A program made the position numbers and the translations under genes. 64,000 bases of DNA from Posidonia oceanica (taxonomy: Eukaryota > Streptophyta > Magnoliopsida > Alismatales > Posidoniaceae): assembly GCA_037176725.1 (NCBI GenBank), contig JAZBRS010000044.1:5828001-5892000 (forward strand). Direction: 5' to 3'. Numbering within the stretch: position 1 is the stretch's first letter; every line of letters begins with the position of its first letter. The notes beneath the pieces are model-generated. The model made no database searches, was not told the DNA's origin, and saw only the letters and a program-made list of their open reading frames with translations. Of this stretch, positions 44,032 to 57,156 are shown piece by piece.

Positions 44032-47000
44032 TAGACGGTTTTCGATTTGACAAAATGTTTGACTTTTTCTTAGGATAGAGTTTTATTAGACATTTACGTG
44101 TCATTTATAATAGATAAATTTTTTCATAGGTGTATCATATTTTCCACCTCTATATTGCTATTATCGATATTTCCTTGAATTCGATACACTTTTGTCAGCT
44201 TGTACACAATTTGTATAGGCTTACTTGTTTTCGAACTTTAAAAAAGTTTGACTTTTTTATTTTTGAATTCTCCAATTACTTTTTTGACATTAACAAACAA
44301 CGATTTATCGATTCTGCAATGTTATGTATGAAGAACACTTCTTTACTTCATTTTCACACAATTTTGAAGATTTCTACGAAAATTACAAATGTTTTCGAGA
44401 TTTCTCCCATTTTATCGATTAACAATAAGTGTTTGTATACGATTTTTTGTAATATTTTAAAATATCATTGGTTTCCATAATTGAATGTTATTTTTGTACA
44501 TTTTGACCTACAATCTCAATGGATCATATTTTGCAAACTTTTATTGTCATTCAAATAAAATTCGAGAGGATAAACGGGTTTAGATGGAAGCAATAGTTTG
44601 ACTTTTTGTTAAGTTAGAGTTTTATTAAATATTTTTTTATAATTTCTAGTATATGTATTTTTTTGATAGTGCATCATAATTTCCACCTATAAATATAAAT
44701 TTTTGGTATTTCCTAGAATTTGATACACTTCTGAGAAATTATACTCAATTTTTAAAGGCACATTTCTTTAGAAGATTTAAAAAAGTTTAACTTTTTTTAT
44801 TTTTGAGTTGTCTTACTTGTTTTTTGACAATTACATACAACGATTTATTAATTTTGAGTTATAATATACCTACTACGCTTCTCTACATGAGTTTTACGTA
44901 ATTTATATGATTTTTACGAAAATTACAAAATCTTTTAAGATTTCTTCCATTTTATCGAAAAACAGTAGGTGTTAGTTAACAGTTTTTTGTAATTTTCAAA
45001 AAATATGTTGTTTTCATATTTGATTGTTGTTTTTGATACATTACGATCTATATTATCTGTGAATTATGTTTACTTGATGATAGATGGTTTTCGATTTGAC
45101 AAAAAAGTTTGACATTTTATTAAGATAGAGTTTTATTAAACATTTATGTGTCATTTATATTAAATGAATTTTTTCATAGGTGTATCATATTTTTTACCTC
45201 TATATTTCTATTATCAATATTTCCATGAATTCGATACACCTTGGTCAACTCATACTTAATTTCTAAAGACTTACTGGTTTCCAACTTTAAAAAAGTTTGA
45301 CTTTTTTATTTTTGAATTCTCCAACTACTTTTTTAACATTAACAAACACCGATTTTTCTATTTTGCATCGTTATATACCAACAACACTTCTCTACTTCAT
45401 TTTTACACAATTTTGAAGATTTCTACGAAAATTACAAAAGTTTTCGAGATTTCTTCCATTTTATAGATTAAAAATAAGATTCTGGCGACACTAAGAGGCA
45501 GGATTCGCAAGTGCGCTTCACTAGCGAACTATCCAGGCGTTTCTAGTGCCCAAGGGACGCCATAGGCGCCAAGCAGGCACCCAGTATGTTTGGGTTGAGC
45601 CTGATTTTGGTGATAACCGATCTATTAGAGGTTGCTCTTTTGTTATTGAAGTTTAGAATCTGATTTTTGGTTTTATGGTGAGTTTTGTAGAATTAAAATG
45701 AATTCCTGTCCATTAAGAGATTAGAATTTTATAAACACATTAGGACAAGATGAGAATCAAGCCAATCATTAGGGATGAGTTAGGGATTGCATAAAATAGA
45801 ATAGCAAGACCCCACTCGAGCTAGGATTGGAAACTAAAAGACTAAAGAACTTAAAAATGCTAAGGTTTTCCCTAATTAGTCTAGATGGACATTAGGGAAC
45901 ATAATAATTTAGGATTGCATCTTGGCACCAGAACTTAGTGTTCTGGGTGCCGTTGGTGTGAGTGTGGTCTCGTAAGTATGTTGCGACTTTAGGACCAGTG
46001 CTTTCTTTCTGTGTGGTGCTGGATGGGTAAATGATATACTTAGAAGGTGCATTTGTTCCATGTTGTGTGGTGTTTTGTAAAGTGGTTCTGGGCTCAACAG
46101 TGGAGCTGTTGAGGCTGTGTTTTGAGCTGTGATTTCAGCTCGTGGTTTCGTGCTGTGCTTGATATGGTGTTTTGATGTATTTTGAGTTGTCATTTAAGGA
46201 TTTCGAAATGTTTTCGAAAAGAGTTTTGTAAAGAAAATGCAAGGGTTTGGCAAAGGTTTTTGAAAGAGTTTTCTGGTGTTTTCTATGTGTGGCGAACCAA
46301 GATACTGGATGGGCATGTCGACGGAATCAGGGGATGTAACGACATTCTTGGTTGGCCGGGCGCATTGCCTAGGTTGAGGTCTTGAGACGAAGAGGCAGAG
46401 GTAAGTGTTCGTCAGATCTCGCAGGTATGATACTCCTTGATTGTCGTTCACGAGACCGAGGCTGAGGTCCGCAGGTTGGGGGAACTGACTGGACTTGGAG
46501 GTACGACACTCCGCTTGTTACGGGTACCGAGGACCTAGGGTACTGACTGTACATAATGTATCGTGGTAGCGGACACAGGGGGTATGAGACTTCTGAATAG
46601 GTGGACGTGATACCCAAGTTTGTACTGAGTTAGGGCGCTTGGAGGGCATACCTAGTGGTGTCCTGCTACGATACTGGACCTGTTGAGGCTTGTTGGCCGG
46701 GATGGTTCACTCCCCCACAGGGTGGTCGACCGTAGCAGTGCAGGGACACCCTGGTAGCACTACAGTGGACTGCTTGTGGCTAGGTATCTCGCTTGGGCTC
46801 GAGTGACGACACATTGTTTGCTTGTGGGTGGTTAGCTGTGCTTGTGGCCGTGCCTATGGGGCGTAGGTCTTGCGCTAGTGAGGCGCAATGGTTTGGCTAA
46901 GCGATGTCTCAGCGTTGGCTTTGTATTTTAGTGTTTGTTGTGTTGTATGTGTGTGTGTTGAATGCTATTGAGGGTATTCAGACACGGTAGGTTGTCTAGT

Positions 47001-47558
47001 CCGCACCAGGAGTGTGATGGACCAGACCGTGTGTTTTGAGGCTAGCTTTTGCTAGTATGGTTATTTCAAGTGTGCATAAAGATTTTGAGAAGAGCATGCA
47101 TATGGCTTTGAAATGAAAAGAGAAAAGATGCTTTCAAATGCTTGATTTTAGTGGTTTGCTTTATGGGCAATGAGGTATGCCCTATTGTGGTATCCAAAAG
47201 TGATGCCTGTGTTTGTTGCTTGTGGCGTAGTTATGCCTGTTTCCTCGATGTTGTTTGTCAAGATGTTTGTGTGCATTGGAGGGGTGTGTGTGCTGGGTGA
47301 CTTATTGAGTGGTCACTCACATGTGTTTTGTTTTTGTTTTTGGCAGGTGCAGGATAGGAGCTGGAGTTGCTAGTGCATATAGGAGAGGAGTTACACTGCC
47401 ACACATCAAGAGTTCTACGTAAGTGTGTTGTTTAAGTTTATTTTATTTCTACTTTATAGTATTTGTGAGAATTTAGTTCTGTAGTTCATGAATGCTAACA
47501 AGACTTTAAAAAAAAAATGTTAGCTAGGTTAAGAGGTAACGACATTGGGGTCGTTACA
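44032..47558 (+). repeat. Tandem unit 6, nearly complete (3527 bp)
   Basis: AT-rich monomers 44032-~45478 with a ~40 bp deletion near 45070. GC island ~45479-45590, hairpin near 45924-45952, LTR-like part to 47558. A further short loss lies near 46622, where TGTACTGAGTTAGG joins two blocks that are ~60 bp apart in other units. No gene is seen. Confidence 0.9.
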
Positions 47559-48257
47559 TAGACGGTTTTCGATTTGACAAAATGTTTGACTTTTTCTTAA
47601 GATAGAGTTTTATTAGACATTTACGTGTCATTTATAATAGATGAATTTTTTCATAGGTGTATAATATTTTCCACCTCTATATTGCTATTATCGATATTTC
47701 CTTGAATTTGATACACATCTGTCAGCTTATACTCAATTTGTAAAGGCTTACTGGTTTTCGAACTTTAAAAAAGTTTGACTTTTTTATTTTTTAATTCTTC
47801 AATTACTTTTTCGACATTAACAAACAACGATTTATCTATTCTACAATGTTATGTACCAAGAACACTTCTCTACTTCATTTTTACACAATTTTGAAGATTT
47901 CTACGAAATTTACAAAAGTTTTCGAAATTTCTCCCATTTTATCGATTAAAAATAAGTGTTTGTGTACGATTTTTTTTAATTTTTTAAAATATCATTGGTT
48001 TCCTTAATTAAATGTTATTTTTGTACGTTTTGACCTACAATCTCAATGGATCATATTTTACTAACTTTTATTGTCATTCAAATAAAATTCGAGAGGATAA
48101 ACGGGTTTAGATGGAAGAGATAGTTTGAATTTTTGTTAAGTTAGTGTTTTATTAAATATTTTTTTATAATTTCTAATATATGTATTTTTTTGATAGTGCA
48201 TCATAATTTCCACCTATAAATATCAATTTTCGGTATTTCCTCGAATTCGATACACTT
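47559..48257 (+). repeat. Tandem unit 7, left part (AT-rich monomers 1 and part of 2)
   Basis: The unit starts after ...GTCGTTACA at 47558. It stops within monomer 2 at CGAATTCGATACACTT (48257), where it meets the broken end of element 3. No gene is seen. Confidence 0.9.
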
Positions 48258-49138
48258 AACAACTCAAGCCGTTTGAGAGCATACAACCTCATCAAACAGC
48301 GGAAAACCACATTCAAGTAATAAACCAACTCAAGCCAAATAAATTCGACTAAATGCATATAAATATCAAAAAATCCTAAAATCACTACCATGGCATCTAA
48401 ACATGGCAAGGAACACATGCGTAGCAATATCTAAACATTTAATCTACTATGGCAAGGTGTGTACCTTGGGACAGAGGGGCAACCCTTGTCCTTCGGCAAT
48501 CCACACACACACCGAGCTCCACGTGCCGCACTTGGGCTCACCGCTCCATCAGGACAACGACCGGAGCTCGCCACACCACCGTCGGCCGCCACCACACGCT
48601 GGCCACCACCAGCAACTGCCAACAATCGAGGAGGAAGAGGAAGAGGAAGGAGGGACGGGAGGGGGAATTGGAGGAGGAGAGAGTGGAGGGAGGAGGAGAT
48701 GGATGGGGAGAGGGGGAGGAGAAGAAGATGCGCCGGCCATGGTTAGGGCACGGGCGTGGGTGAGAGGGTGGAGGAGTGAGCACGAGGGGTAAGGGGGGAA
48801 GATATGTGCATGTGAGGGGGAGAGGGAGACACACACGGGGTGAGGGGTAAAAAGGAGGGGGAGGGCACGTGAGGGAGAGGGTGGGAAGGAAAGAGAGAGA
48901 GGGAGAGAGAGAGAGGAAGGAAGGGAAAGAGAGGGAGAGAAAGAGAGAGAAGGAGCTAGGGAGCAGACCACAATCTGTCCCACCAACCACCACAACAATA
49001 CAAGTGGAGATCCACACAAACCATAGATGGGGCCACAATAAACTCAAGTGGGTCCCGTAAGGCCAGTAACATCCGACCACAGCCAAGGAATTCATTAAAA
49101 AGTATAATTACAAGGAAAATGAATTCTCGGGTGTTACA
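48258..49138 (-). repeat. 3' LTR of element 3, truncated (~881 bp)
   Basis: Read on the minus strand it starts TGTAACACCCGAGAATTC at 49138 and runs through the CT tract to CGGCTTGAGTTG near 48260. It is equivalent to about 56260-57156 of the 5' LTR. The purine-rich tract on the plus strand is at ~48625-48960. No gene is seen. Confidence 0.88.
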
Positions 49139-49172
49139 TCATAAACACCTAAAAAGGATTTCGCCCCCGAAA

Positions 49173-52100
49173 TCAACGGTATGCGAAAAGGTGCGGGTAC
49201 CGAGCAAGGATGCCATCTCGCGCTCCCAAGTGGCCTCTTCTGCTCCATGATACTGCCATCTCACGAGAAGGAACGGGATCACCTTATTCCCCAACACCTG
49301 TTCTCTGTGATCAACAATCTGGACAACCTCCTTAACATAGGAGAGATCTTCTGGAGCACCTCTGGCAGAACATGGATCACCTGTGAAACATCAGCTAGAC
49401 ACTTCCTCAACATGGAGACGTGGAACACACTGTGCACTGCCGACAGCTCTAGTGGTATGGCCAATCTATAGGCTACTTCACTAACCCTCTACATGATCTG
49501 GTACGGGCCAATATAGTTGGGACTCAACTTCCCACGCTTGCCAAACCTCTTCACGTCTTTGGTCGGTGAAACCTTGAAGAACACAAAGTCTCCCACCAGA
49601 AATTCCAAAGGTCTCAGCCTTTGGTCAGCATAACTCTTCTACCGACACTGTGCAGTCAGAAGCCTTCCGCGGATCAAGTCCACCTTGTCCGCGTACTACT
49701 ACACCAACTCCAGACCAAGAAGCTGTCGCTCTCCTACCTCGCTCTAGAAAATCGGGGATCTGCAGGGCCTACCATACAGAGTCTCGTATGGTACCATACC
49801 GATGCTAGAGTAGTAGCTATTGTTGTATGCAAACTCAACCAATGGTAGGTGGTCCTCCCAACTTCCTTGCAAGTCCAGGGCACAAGCTCTCAACATATCC
49901 TCCAGACTCTGGCTAGTCCTCTCTGTCTGACCATCCGACTGAGGGTGGAAAGCTGTACAGAAATTGAGTACCGTGCCAAAAGCTTCTTGCAGAGCCTTCC
50001 AGAACCACGAGGTAAACCACGTGTCTCTATCAAACACAATGGATACAGAAACACCATGCAGCCGAACGATCTCCGATATGTACAGTTCTGCCAACTGCCG
50101 TAAAGGAAGATTCACCCGCATAGGAAGAAAATGAGCTGACTTGGTTAGCCAATCAACGATTACCCACACGATGTCGTTCTTCTTCATGGAACGCGGCAAC
50201 CCAGTCACAAAATCCATAGAGATGTGCTCCCATTTCCATTCCGGTATACTCAACGGCTGTAGAGTTCCTCCAGGTCTCTGATGCTCTGCCTTGACTAGCT
50301 AGCAGGTCACACACCTTGCCACATAGTCAGCAACTTCTCTCTTCATGCCAGGCCACCCAAAATTTTGCTTCAGATCTCGATACATCTTTGTGGATCCTTG
50401 GTGGATGGTGTACTTGGATCGATGAGCTTCATCGAGTAACCTCTACCTGGCTTCTTCGTACTGGGGCACAAACAAGCGCTGATCAAACCTCAGCTCCCCA
50501 TGTACGCCAAGAGAAAAGTTCGATGCTTCCCCAGCACGCAACTTCTCAACAGTCACCTGAAAGAAGGGGTTTGTCTGCTGACAGGGAATAATGAATTCCA
50601 CTAACTTGGGACGAATAGACAAGCTTGCCATATAGGTACCACCTACTCCCCGATGCAGTCTCTTGAGTCCACAGTTAGCCAGATCCTCCAGCATGGTCCA
50701 CTCCGTGACCATCATGCTCACCACGACGTGCGTATGCCGACTCAGAGCATCGATGATCACATTGGCCTTCCCAGGGTGGTAGGACAAACTGAAATCATAG
50801 ACCTTGAGATGCTCCACCCACCACCGCTGCCGCATGTTGAGGTCCTTCTGAGTAAATATATACTTCAGACTCTTGTGATCCGTGTAGATCTCAAACTACT
50901 CCCCATACAGGTAGTGTCGCCAAAGCTTTAGCGCGAACACCACGGCAACCATCTCAAGATCATGGGTAAGGTAGTTCTTCTCATGGTCTTTCAACTGACG
51001 AGAGGCATAAGCCACAACATTGCCACGTTGCATTAGAACACTACCCAACCCAACACCACTGGCATCACTATAAACAGTGAAGCCACCACTACCAGAAGGC
51101 AAGGTCAGAACAGGAGCAGAAGTCAGACGAGCCTTCAACTCATTGAAACTCGCCTCACAACCTTGGTCCCAAATAAACGAAACCCTTTTCTTGGTGAGAG
51201 CTATCAGGGATGAAGCAATAGAAGAGAAATCCCTGATAAACGTCCTATAGTAACCTGCCAATCCCAGGAACTTCTGATCTCAGTCACACTCCTGGGTCTC
51301 TGCTAATTGCTAACAGCCTCAACCTTGGTAGGATCAACTCTGACGCCGTCTCTAGAGATAAGGTGGCCAAGGAACATAACTTCTCTCAACAGAACTCACA
51401 CTTGGAGAACTTGGCATACAACTGGTGCTACCTCAGAACATCCAACACCGCCCTCAGATGTTGGGCATGAGCTGCCTCATCTGAGGAGTAGACGAAGATG
51501 TCGTCTACAAAGACCACCACAAACTGGTCCAAGAAAGGCCTGAAGATCCGGTTCATCTATTCGATGAAAGCGGCAAGGGCGTTGGTCAAGCCAAAGGGCA
51601 TAACCACAAACTCAAAATGGCCATACCGCCTCCAGAAAGCAGTCTTCTAAATGTCTGAATCATGGATCCTCAACTGGTGATATCCTGATCTTAGATCAAT
51701 CTTCGAGAAGACGGAAGCAGACTGCAACTGGTCAAACAGGTCTTCAACATGGGGCAAGGGATACTTGTTCTTCACTGTAAGCTGATTCAACATCTGGTAG
51801 TCTATAGACAATCGGAGTGAACCATCCTTCTTACGAGCGAACAAGACAAGCGCTCCCCACGGAGACACACTTGGCCTGATGAACCCCTTGTCTAGCAACT
51901 CCTGCAGCTAGGCCTTGAGCTCTCGCAACTCAGCTGGTGCCATCCAATAAGGATTCTTCGCAACAGCACCACTGCCTAGAGTTAGCTCAATAAAGAACTC
52001 TACTTCCCTATGAGGTGGCGTGCCAGGCAAATCATCTGGGAAAATGTTGAGATATTCATACACAATAGATATGTTGTGAACACCCGACTCCGGAGAAAGG

Positions 52101-52527
52101 GAGGTAACCACACTAGCAAGGTACCCCACACAACCCCGACCCAAAGACTTGTAAGCCTTCACAGCAAAAATCACAAGCTTAGGCTCACCCTGGCGCACAC
52201 CTTGCACAAAGAAGGAACCAGCATCAGCAACTCCAAAGAAAATCCTCCTACGAGCACAGTCAATCAAAGTAGAATATTGACTCAGCCAGTCCATGCCCAT
52301 GAGAATGAGAGTGGCATCGAACTCTCGGTCATTCAGCTCCAGATCGACAGAAGACAGATATCTCCATGCCAAACTGTGCTCACCCAGCAACGTTACCACC
52401 TCTAGGTGGAAAGCTAACTTGACTGGTACATCATCTAGCTTCGCCGCAAAAGACTCGGAGACAAAAGAAAAAGTGCTACCTAAGTCAAACAGAACTTTGC
52501 CCATTCAGCCCGCCACAAGATAAGAAC
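49173..52527 (-). pseudogene. pol: pol of element 3 (protease, RT, RNase H, integrase, chromodomain-like tail)
   Basis: The protease has a stop at about 52506, then 52504-51908 is open for 198 codons with FDLGSTFSF (DLG in place of the usual DSG) and MGMDWL. A TAG at 51908 precedes the RT finger/palm stretch 51898-51647 and [10 protein letters not shown] near 51500. A frameshift near 51390 precedes RNase H (51261-50896, 50835-50443). The integrase region 50253-49744 includes the zinc-domain end and the DDE core. The region 50835-49279 stays in one frame apart from stops. The C-terminus is frame-shifted near 49330; the chromodomain-like tail ends at 49173. Not functional. Confidence 0.87.
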
Positions 52528-52659
52528 CTAAGGCCAAAGCAAAACCAACAGCATCCCCATTAAACAACAAGGTTTATATTACAGGGGGAAAGAAACAACA
52601 ATAACAACAACAACAACAACAATGGGTCACACCACCCAAAGGAAACTACAGGGACTTAC
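52528..52659 (-). other. Candidate gag/pol intron of element 3 (132 bp)
   Basis: On the minus strand, GTAAGT begins at 52659 after the first base of a gag codon. The acceptor is TTAG at 52531-52528. Joining the flanks puts gag in frame with GSYLVAG of the protease. The gag stop TAG at 52648-52646 lies inside it. An (AAC)n run on the plus strand (about 52589-52622) also lies inside. Confidence 0.6.
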
Positions 52660-53833
52660 CATCTACAACATTAACAGAGGGCCCACAGTCGGGAGCTGAA
52701 ATAGTAAACACACGCCCCCGTGTCAGCTACTATGGTACATTCCCCACTCGCTTGGGAGGATCTGGGCACATCCTCTGCACATGTCCCGATCTCCCACAGT
52801 TGTAGCACACCACTCTGCTTCGATTCGTCACCTACTGTGCTCGAGGATAGTGCGCTGCAAAGTGACCCGTCTGGCCACACAGGAAACACTGGGCGCTACC
52901 CTGTCCACTCGAAGCAGCCTGACTCAGACCGATGCTAACAACTCCTGCAAAGCTGTTCTGGGTGCTGGAGGCAGAGCCAACACCACCACCTCGAGCAAAA
53001 CTACGCTGGGCACCAGAACCACTGCCAGATCTGTCCTTCTTCCTCTTCCCTGGGCTACTCATGCCACTGGAGCTCGGTGGACTAGAGACAGAAAACCGGG
53101 AAGTGAAGGGCAACTTGGCCTTTCCCTTGGAGTGACCACTCACATACTGGTTATACTCCTCTTCAAAGCGGGAAGCCATCTGGACCACCTCAGCTACCGT
53201 CGCACAGCGACAGCCCATCACCTTCACCCTCAAGCTGGGTTGAAGGCCATCCAGAAATCTCTTCGCCTGCCTTTCCTTAGAATCGAAGGCCTGGGCGAAC
53301 CTCTCCAATCGGCCAAAAGAGGTTTCATACTCAGCCATAGACATCCTGCCCTGTTGTAGACTCCGGAACTCTCGGTTGAATCGACTCCTCACATGGCTCG
53401 GGAAGTACTTCTCATGGAATGCAGCCTCGAAGTCCTTCCACTTGATGTTGACCATTATAAAATCCAGGAACTTCAGCCACCTTGTGGCTCTCCACCACTC
53501 ATCAGCAATGCCGACGAGTTGAAAGGCAGCCAACCGCACCCAATGCTCCTCTAGGAATGCCAAATTATCCAACAACTTTTCAATCCTTCGCAGCCATGCC
53601 TCACTCTCCTCAGGAGTACCAATACCCTTGAACATCGGTGGGTGGAGCTTGCTCAATTGGTGAAGCCATGGATCTCGCTCAGACACTCTACCAGGGCCAC
53701 TCTTGCCAAATGCTTGAGAGATCCCGCGCATCTAGCCTCGCAACTCCGTCTGCACGCCCTGCCAACCACTCTCCTCTCGAGAGCTAGGTTCCTCAGCAGG
53801 GGCCTTATCCTTCCGACAGCCACGGTGAGACAT
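52646..53833 (-). pseudogene. gag: gag of element 3 (single frame, few stops)
   Basis: On the minus strand it starts ATG TCT CAC CGT at 53833. It stays in one frame for 396 codons to TAG at 52646. It is interrupted by TAG at 53734-53732 (Trp in relatives), TAG at 52834-52832 and a TAG TAG pair near 52731. The 299-codon open part (53731-52835) covers the gag core (DEWWRATRWLKF, WKDFEAAFHEKYFPSH, FRSLQQGRMSMAEY) and the first knuckle, CFLCGQTGHFAAHY, again with Tyr where the last Cys is expected. The second knuckle (CYNCGRSGHVQRMC) is intact, just downstream of the second stop. It lies next to the candidate intron that would fuse it to pol. Confidence 0.88.
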
Positions 53834-53989
53834 GCTGAATCGGGAGAGAAGCAACAAAAACCTACACCATAGCCATAAGACAAGCAACAATATATGCCAA
53901 ACAACAGGTGCAGACTCGATCATGATATGCAATTTCCTATGGAGTCACTAGACTGACCACTCCTAGGCTAGTGCAACCTAGTGAACCTA

Positions 53990-54002
53990 GGCTCTGATAC
54001 CA
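53990..54002 (-). other. Primer-binding site for initiator tRNA-Met, element 3
   Basis: On the minus strand TGGTATCAGAGCC starts a few bases after the 5' LTR end (54006), as in elements 1 and 2. Confidence 0.93.
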
Positions 54003-54005
54003 TTC

Positions 54006-57000
54006 TATAACGACCCGAGTCGCTACCCACAAAAACCAAAAGCCCAACAAATTTAAAACTTAATTAATTACAACAATTATAATAAACTACTGGGCTAAAC
54101 AACAAATATCTATGCCAGGAACCTGCAGTGGACAGTTACGTGACTCCCACTATATACACTAGAACTTCAAACCAGCTAACCATCTGCACCTGCAACTGAA
54201 AACCACATAAAGCACCCATGAGTGACCTAGAAATCGTTACCTCGCACACACCTCGCAAAAACCACGCGAGAAACCGGTATAAAACCTCAAATACGGCACA
54301 ACCGGTAAAAACCCCAAATCCAGGTCCACAATAAGCAATATAATCAATTAAAACACCCTTCCCAAAGTCCACATGCTAAAACCAGGGAAGATAGGCGTTT
54401 ACAAAATAATTCGCAAAGCCACGACCCACCGGTCCAAAACCTCAAAAAACCACTAAAAACCCTCCAACCCCTCAGGCTGGGAAAACAATCGGCCCACCAG
54501 CCAAAACAAAGCGGAAATACCTCGTAAAACCAAAGCTCAATCAATATAGCGGTCCACCGGCCCAAAGCTCAAAACCAAAGCCACATGCCATAACTAGGCG
54601 GAAAACATTAGGCCTAATACGGCCCAAAGCTCAAATCACAATATCACGCCATACATAGGCGGAAAGCAATCGGCCCAATACGGCCCAAGCAACAGCAAAA
54701 CTCACTAAGCCCAAACTCAGGCAAAGTTCAAGGCCTAATACGGCCAGCAACAACCAAAACACAGCCCCACGGGCTCAAAATCACAACTGATCGTGTGGCC
54801 TGGCGCCAAGCAACCGACCTGGCCTCAAGCAGTAGCCAGGGACTCACCCCTACAGCTCACTGCACTGCCACGAACACCCGCCCTATAGAGGAGCGTATCC
54901 TTCCCGGCATTTCGTCACTAGAGACGCCTTAAAAGCGATCCCCCACTAGGGAAAGCTACTCACCCCAACTAGGCGAGCTGTCCTCACTCATGACAAACCA
55001 CAGGGCACACCTAATATACGGCAACCTCAACTCAGTGCTCCGAACCACTAGAGGCTCCAACCCTTAGGCTCAGCCAGCACCAGTGCTCCGAACCACTAGA
55101 GGCTCCAACCCATAGGCTCAGCCAGCACCCAAAACCAGGCAAGTCCTAGTGCCCGTAACAACTAGAGTATCACGCCTAGCTACGCAGTAGTATCATACCT
55201 CCCGAGTCTGCTACTACGATACCGCTAGGTATGGCCAGCATCTCGACCCCCAAACCTCAACCCAGGCGAAGTGTGTGACACACTAGGAACGCCGTAGCAT
55301 CCCCGGGTCTAGCCAACACAACTCCCAGGTTTTCGGCCATGGAAAATCTCGGCAAAACCATTTGCAAACCATCCATATTTTTCCTCAAAAGTGTCTTTGA
55401 AAACATTTATTAAATCCATGGGCTAAAGCACAATAAGCCCGAAAACCAACCAAGGAAACCCCATTGGAAAACAAGCCCGGGAGAGTATCCCAGACCAAAA
55501 TCGACAGACCGAAAATCCCATCGGTCGATCGAAAGTTCCTGATTCGATGGAACCAAATCCACCGGCCGATTGGTCCGCATAGTGATCGGCAAACTGATAT
55601 CACACCAGTCATACCGAAAATCCCTGCTTCGGTGGAACTAAATCCACCGGTCGGACCGATCCCACCCTGAAAACGGTAGACCGATCAATATCGGTCGACT
55701 AAAATCAGGTTCTGGTCTAAATCTGATAGAAAAAGGTGACACCGATACCACACCGGTGTACCGATTTCCCCCAGAAATCGGCAGACTGACCAAAAAGGTC
55801 GTGCTGAACCAGGACAGGGCAGAAAACTTATAAAGCAAACTTAAAACTCAAAACACCTGAATCAAACTCTAAAACTAGCATGCCATATACCAGAATCTCC
55901 AAAATTCAAAAAGGAATGCAACCATACACTCAATATGGCATTCCGAGGCACGCAACTCACAAAAACACTGGAAAACCAATATTCAAGCCATTTTCTATAA
56001 AAACTCAAAACACTATCAAATCCACGCCAAACCAAGCGTGCAACACATGAGAGCGAGCACATCCGCTCAAGCAACCTGAACAAATCACAATCGCCTCCAT
56101 CCGAGACCCAAAACACCAAAATTCACCAGGAAACCACAATTAGGCAATTAAGCTACTCGGACCATATATTCGGCCAAAACCACATAAAATCTCTAAAAAT
56201 CACCAAACCTCTACCATAACATATAAACATGGCAAGGCACACATTTAAATCATATTCAAGCCGTTTGAGAGCATACAACCTCATCAAACAGCGGAAAACC
56301 ACATTCAAGTAATAAACCAACTCAAGCCAAATAAATTCGACTAAATGCATATAAATCCCTAAAAATCCTCAAATCACTACCATGGCATCTAAACATGGCA
56401 AGGGACACATGCATAGCAATATCTAAACATTTAATCTACTATGGCGAGGCGTGTACCTAGGGATAGAGGTACAACCCCCGTCCTCCGGCGATCCACACGC
56501 ACACCAAGCTCCACGCGCTGCACTTGGCCTCGCCGCTCCACCGGGACAACGACCGGAGCTCGCCGCACCACCGCCGACCACCACCACACGCCGGCCACCA
56601 CCAGCAACTGCCAACAACCGAGGAGGAAGAGGAAGAGGAAGGAGGGGACGGGAGGGGGAAATGGAGGAGGAGAGAGTGGAGGGAGGAGGAGACGAATGGG
56701 GAGAGGGGGAGGAGAGGAAGATGCACCGACCAGGGTTAGGGCACGGGCGCGGGCGAGAGGGAGGAGGAGCGGACACGAGGGGTGAGGGGGGAAGAGATGT
56801 GTGCGTGAGGGGGAGGGGGGGACACGCACGGGGTGAGGGGAAAAGAGGAGGGGGAGGGCACATGAGGGAGAGGGTGGGAAGGAGAGAGAGAGAGAGAGGG
56901 AGAGAGAGAGAGAGAGGAAGGAAGGGAAAGAAAGAGAGAGAAAGATAGAGAAGGAGCCAGGGACTAGACCACAATCTATCCCACCAACCACCACAAGTGG

Positions 57001-57156
57001 GAGTCCACCACAACAATATAGGTGGAGACTCACACAAACCACAGATGGGCCCACAACAAAATCAAGTGGGGCCCGCAAGGCTAGTAACACCCAACCACAA
57101 CTAAGAAATTCATTAAAAAGCATAATTACAAGGAAAATGAATTCCTATGTGTTACA
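54006..57156 (-). repeat. 5' LTR of element 3 (3151 bp)
   Basis: On the minus strand it runs from TGTAACACATAGGAATTC (57156) to GGGTCGTTATA (54006). It contains the CT tract (reverse, ~56620-56950), the CCGGT-rich block (~55480-55800), the GAGCCT repeat (~55040-55130) and the TTGGGCC repeats (~54540-54760). No gene is seen. Confidence 0.92.

Larger units (their letters stand above)
48258..57156 (-). mobile_element. Element 3: Tekay/Del-type Ty3/Gypsy retrotransposon, 3' LTR truncated
   Basis: On the minus strand the order is a complete 5' LTR (54006-57156), primer site, gag, candidate intron, pol, and the first ~880 bp of the 3' LTR (48258-49138). The 3' LTR joins array monomer 2. About 2.25 kb of LTR and about 1.95 kb of array are missing at that end. 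The right flank enters the unit at GGAGCCCCAAGG, and no duplication remains on the left. Its gag frame is the best preserved of the three. Confidence 0.9.
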
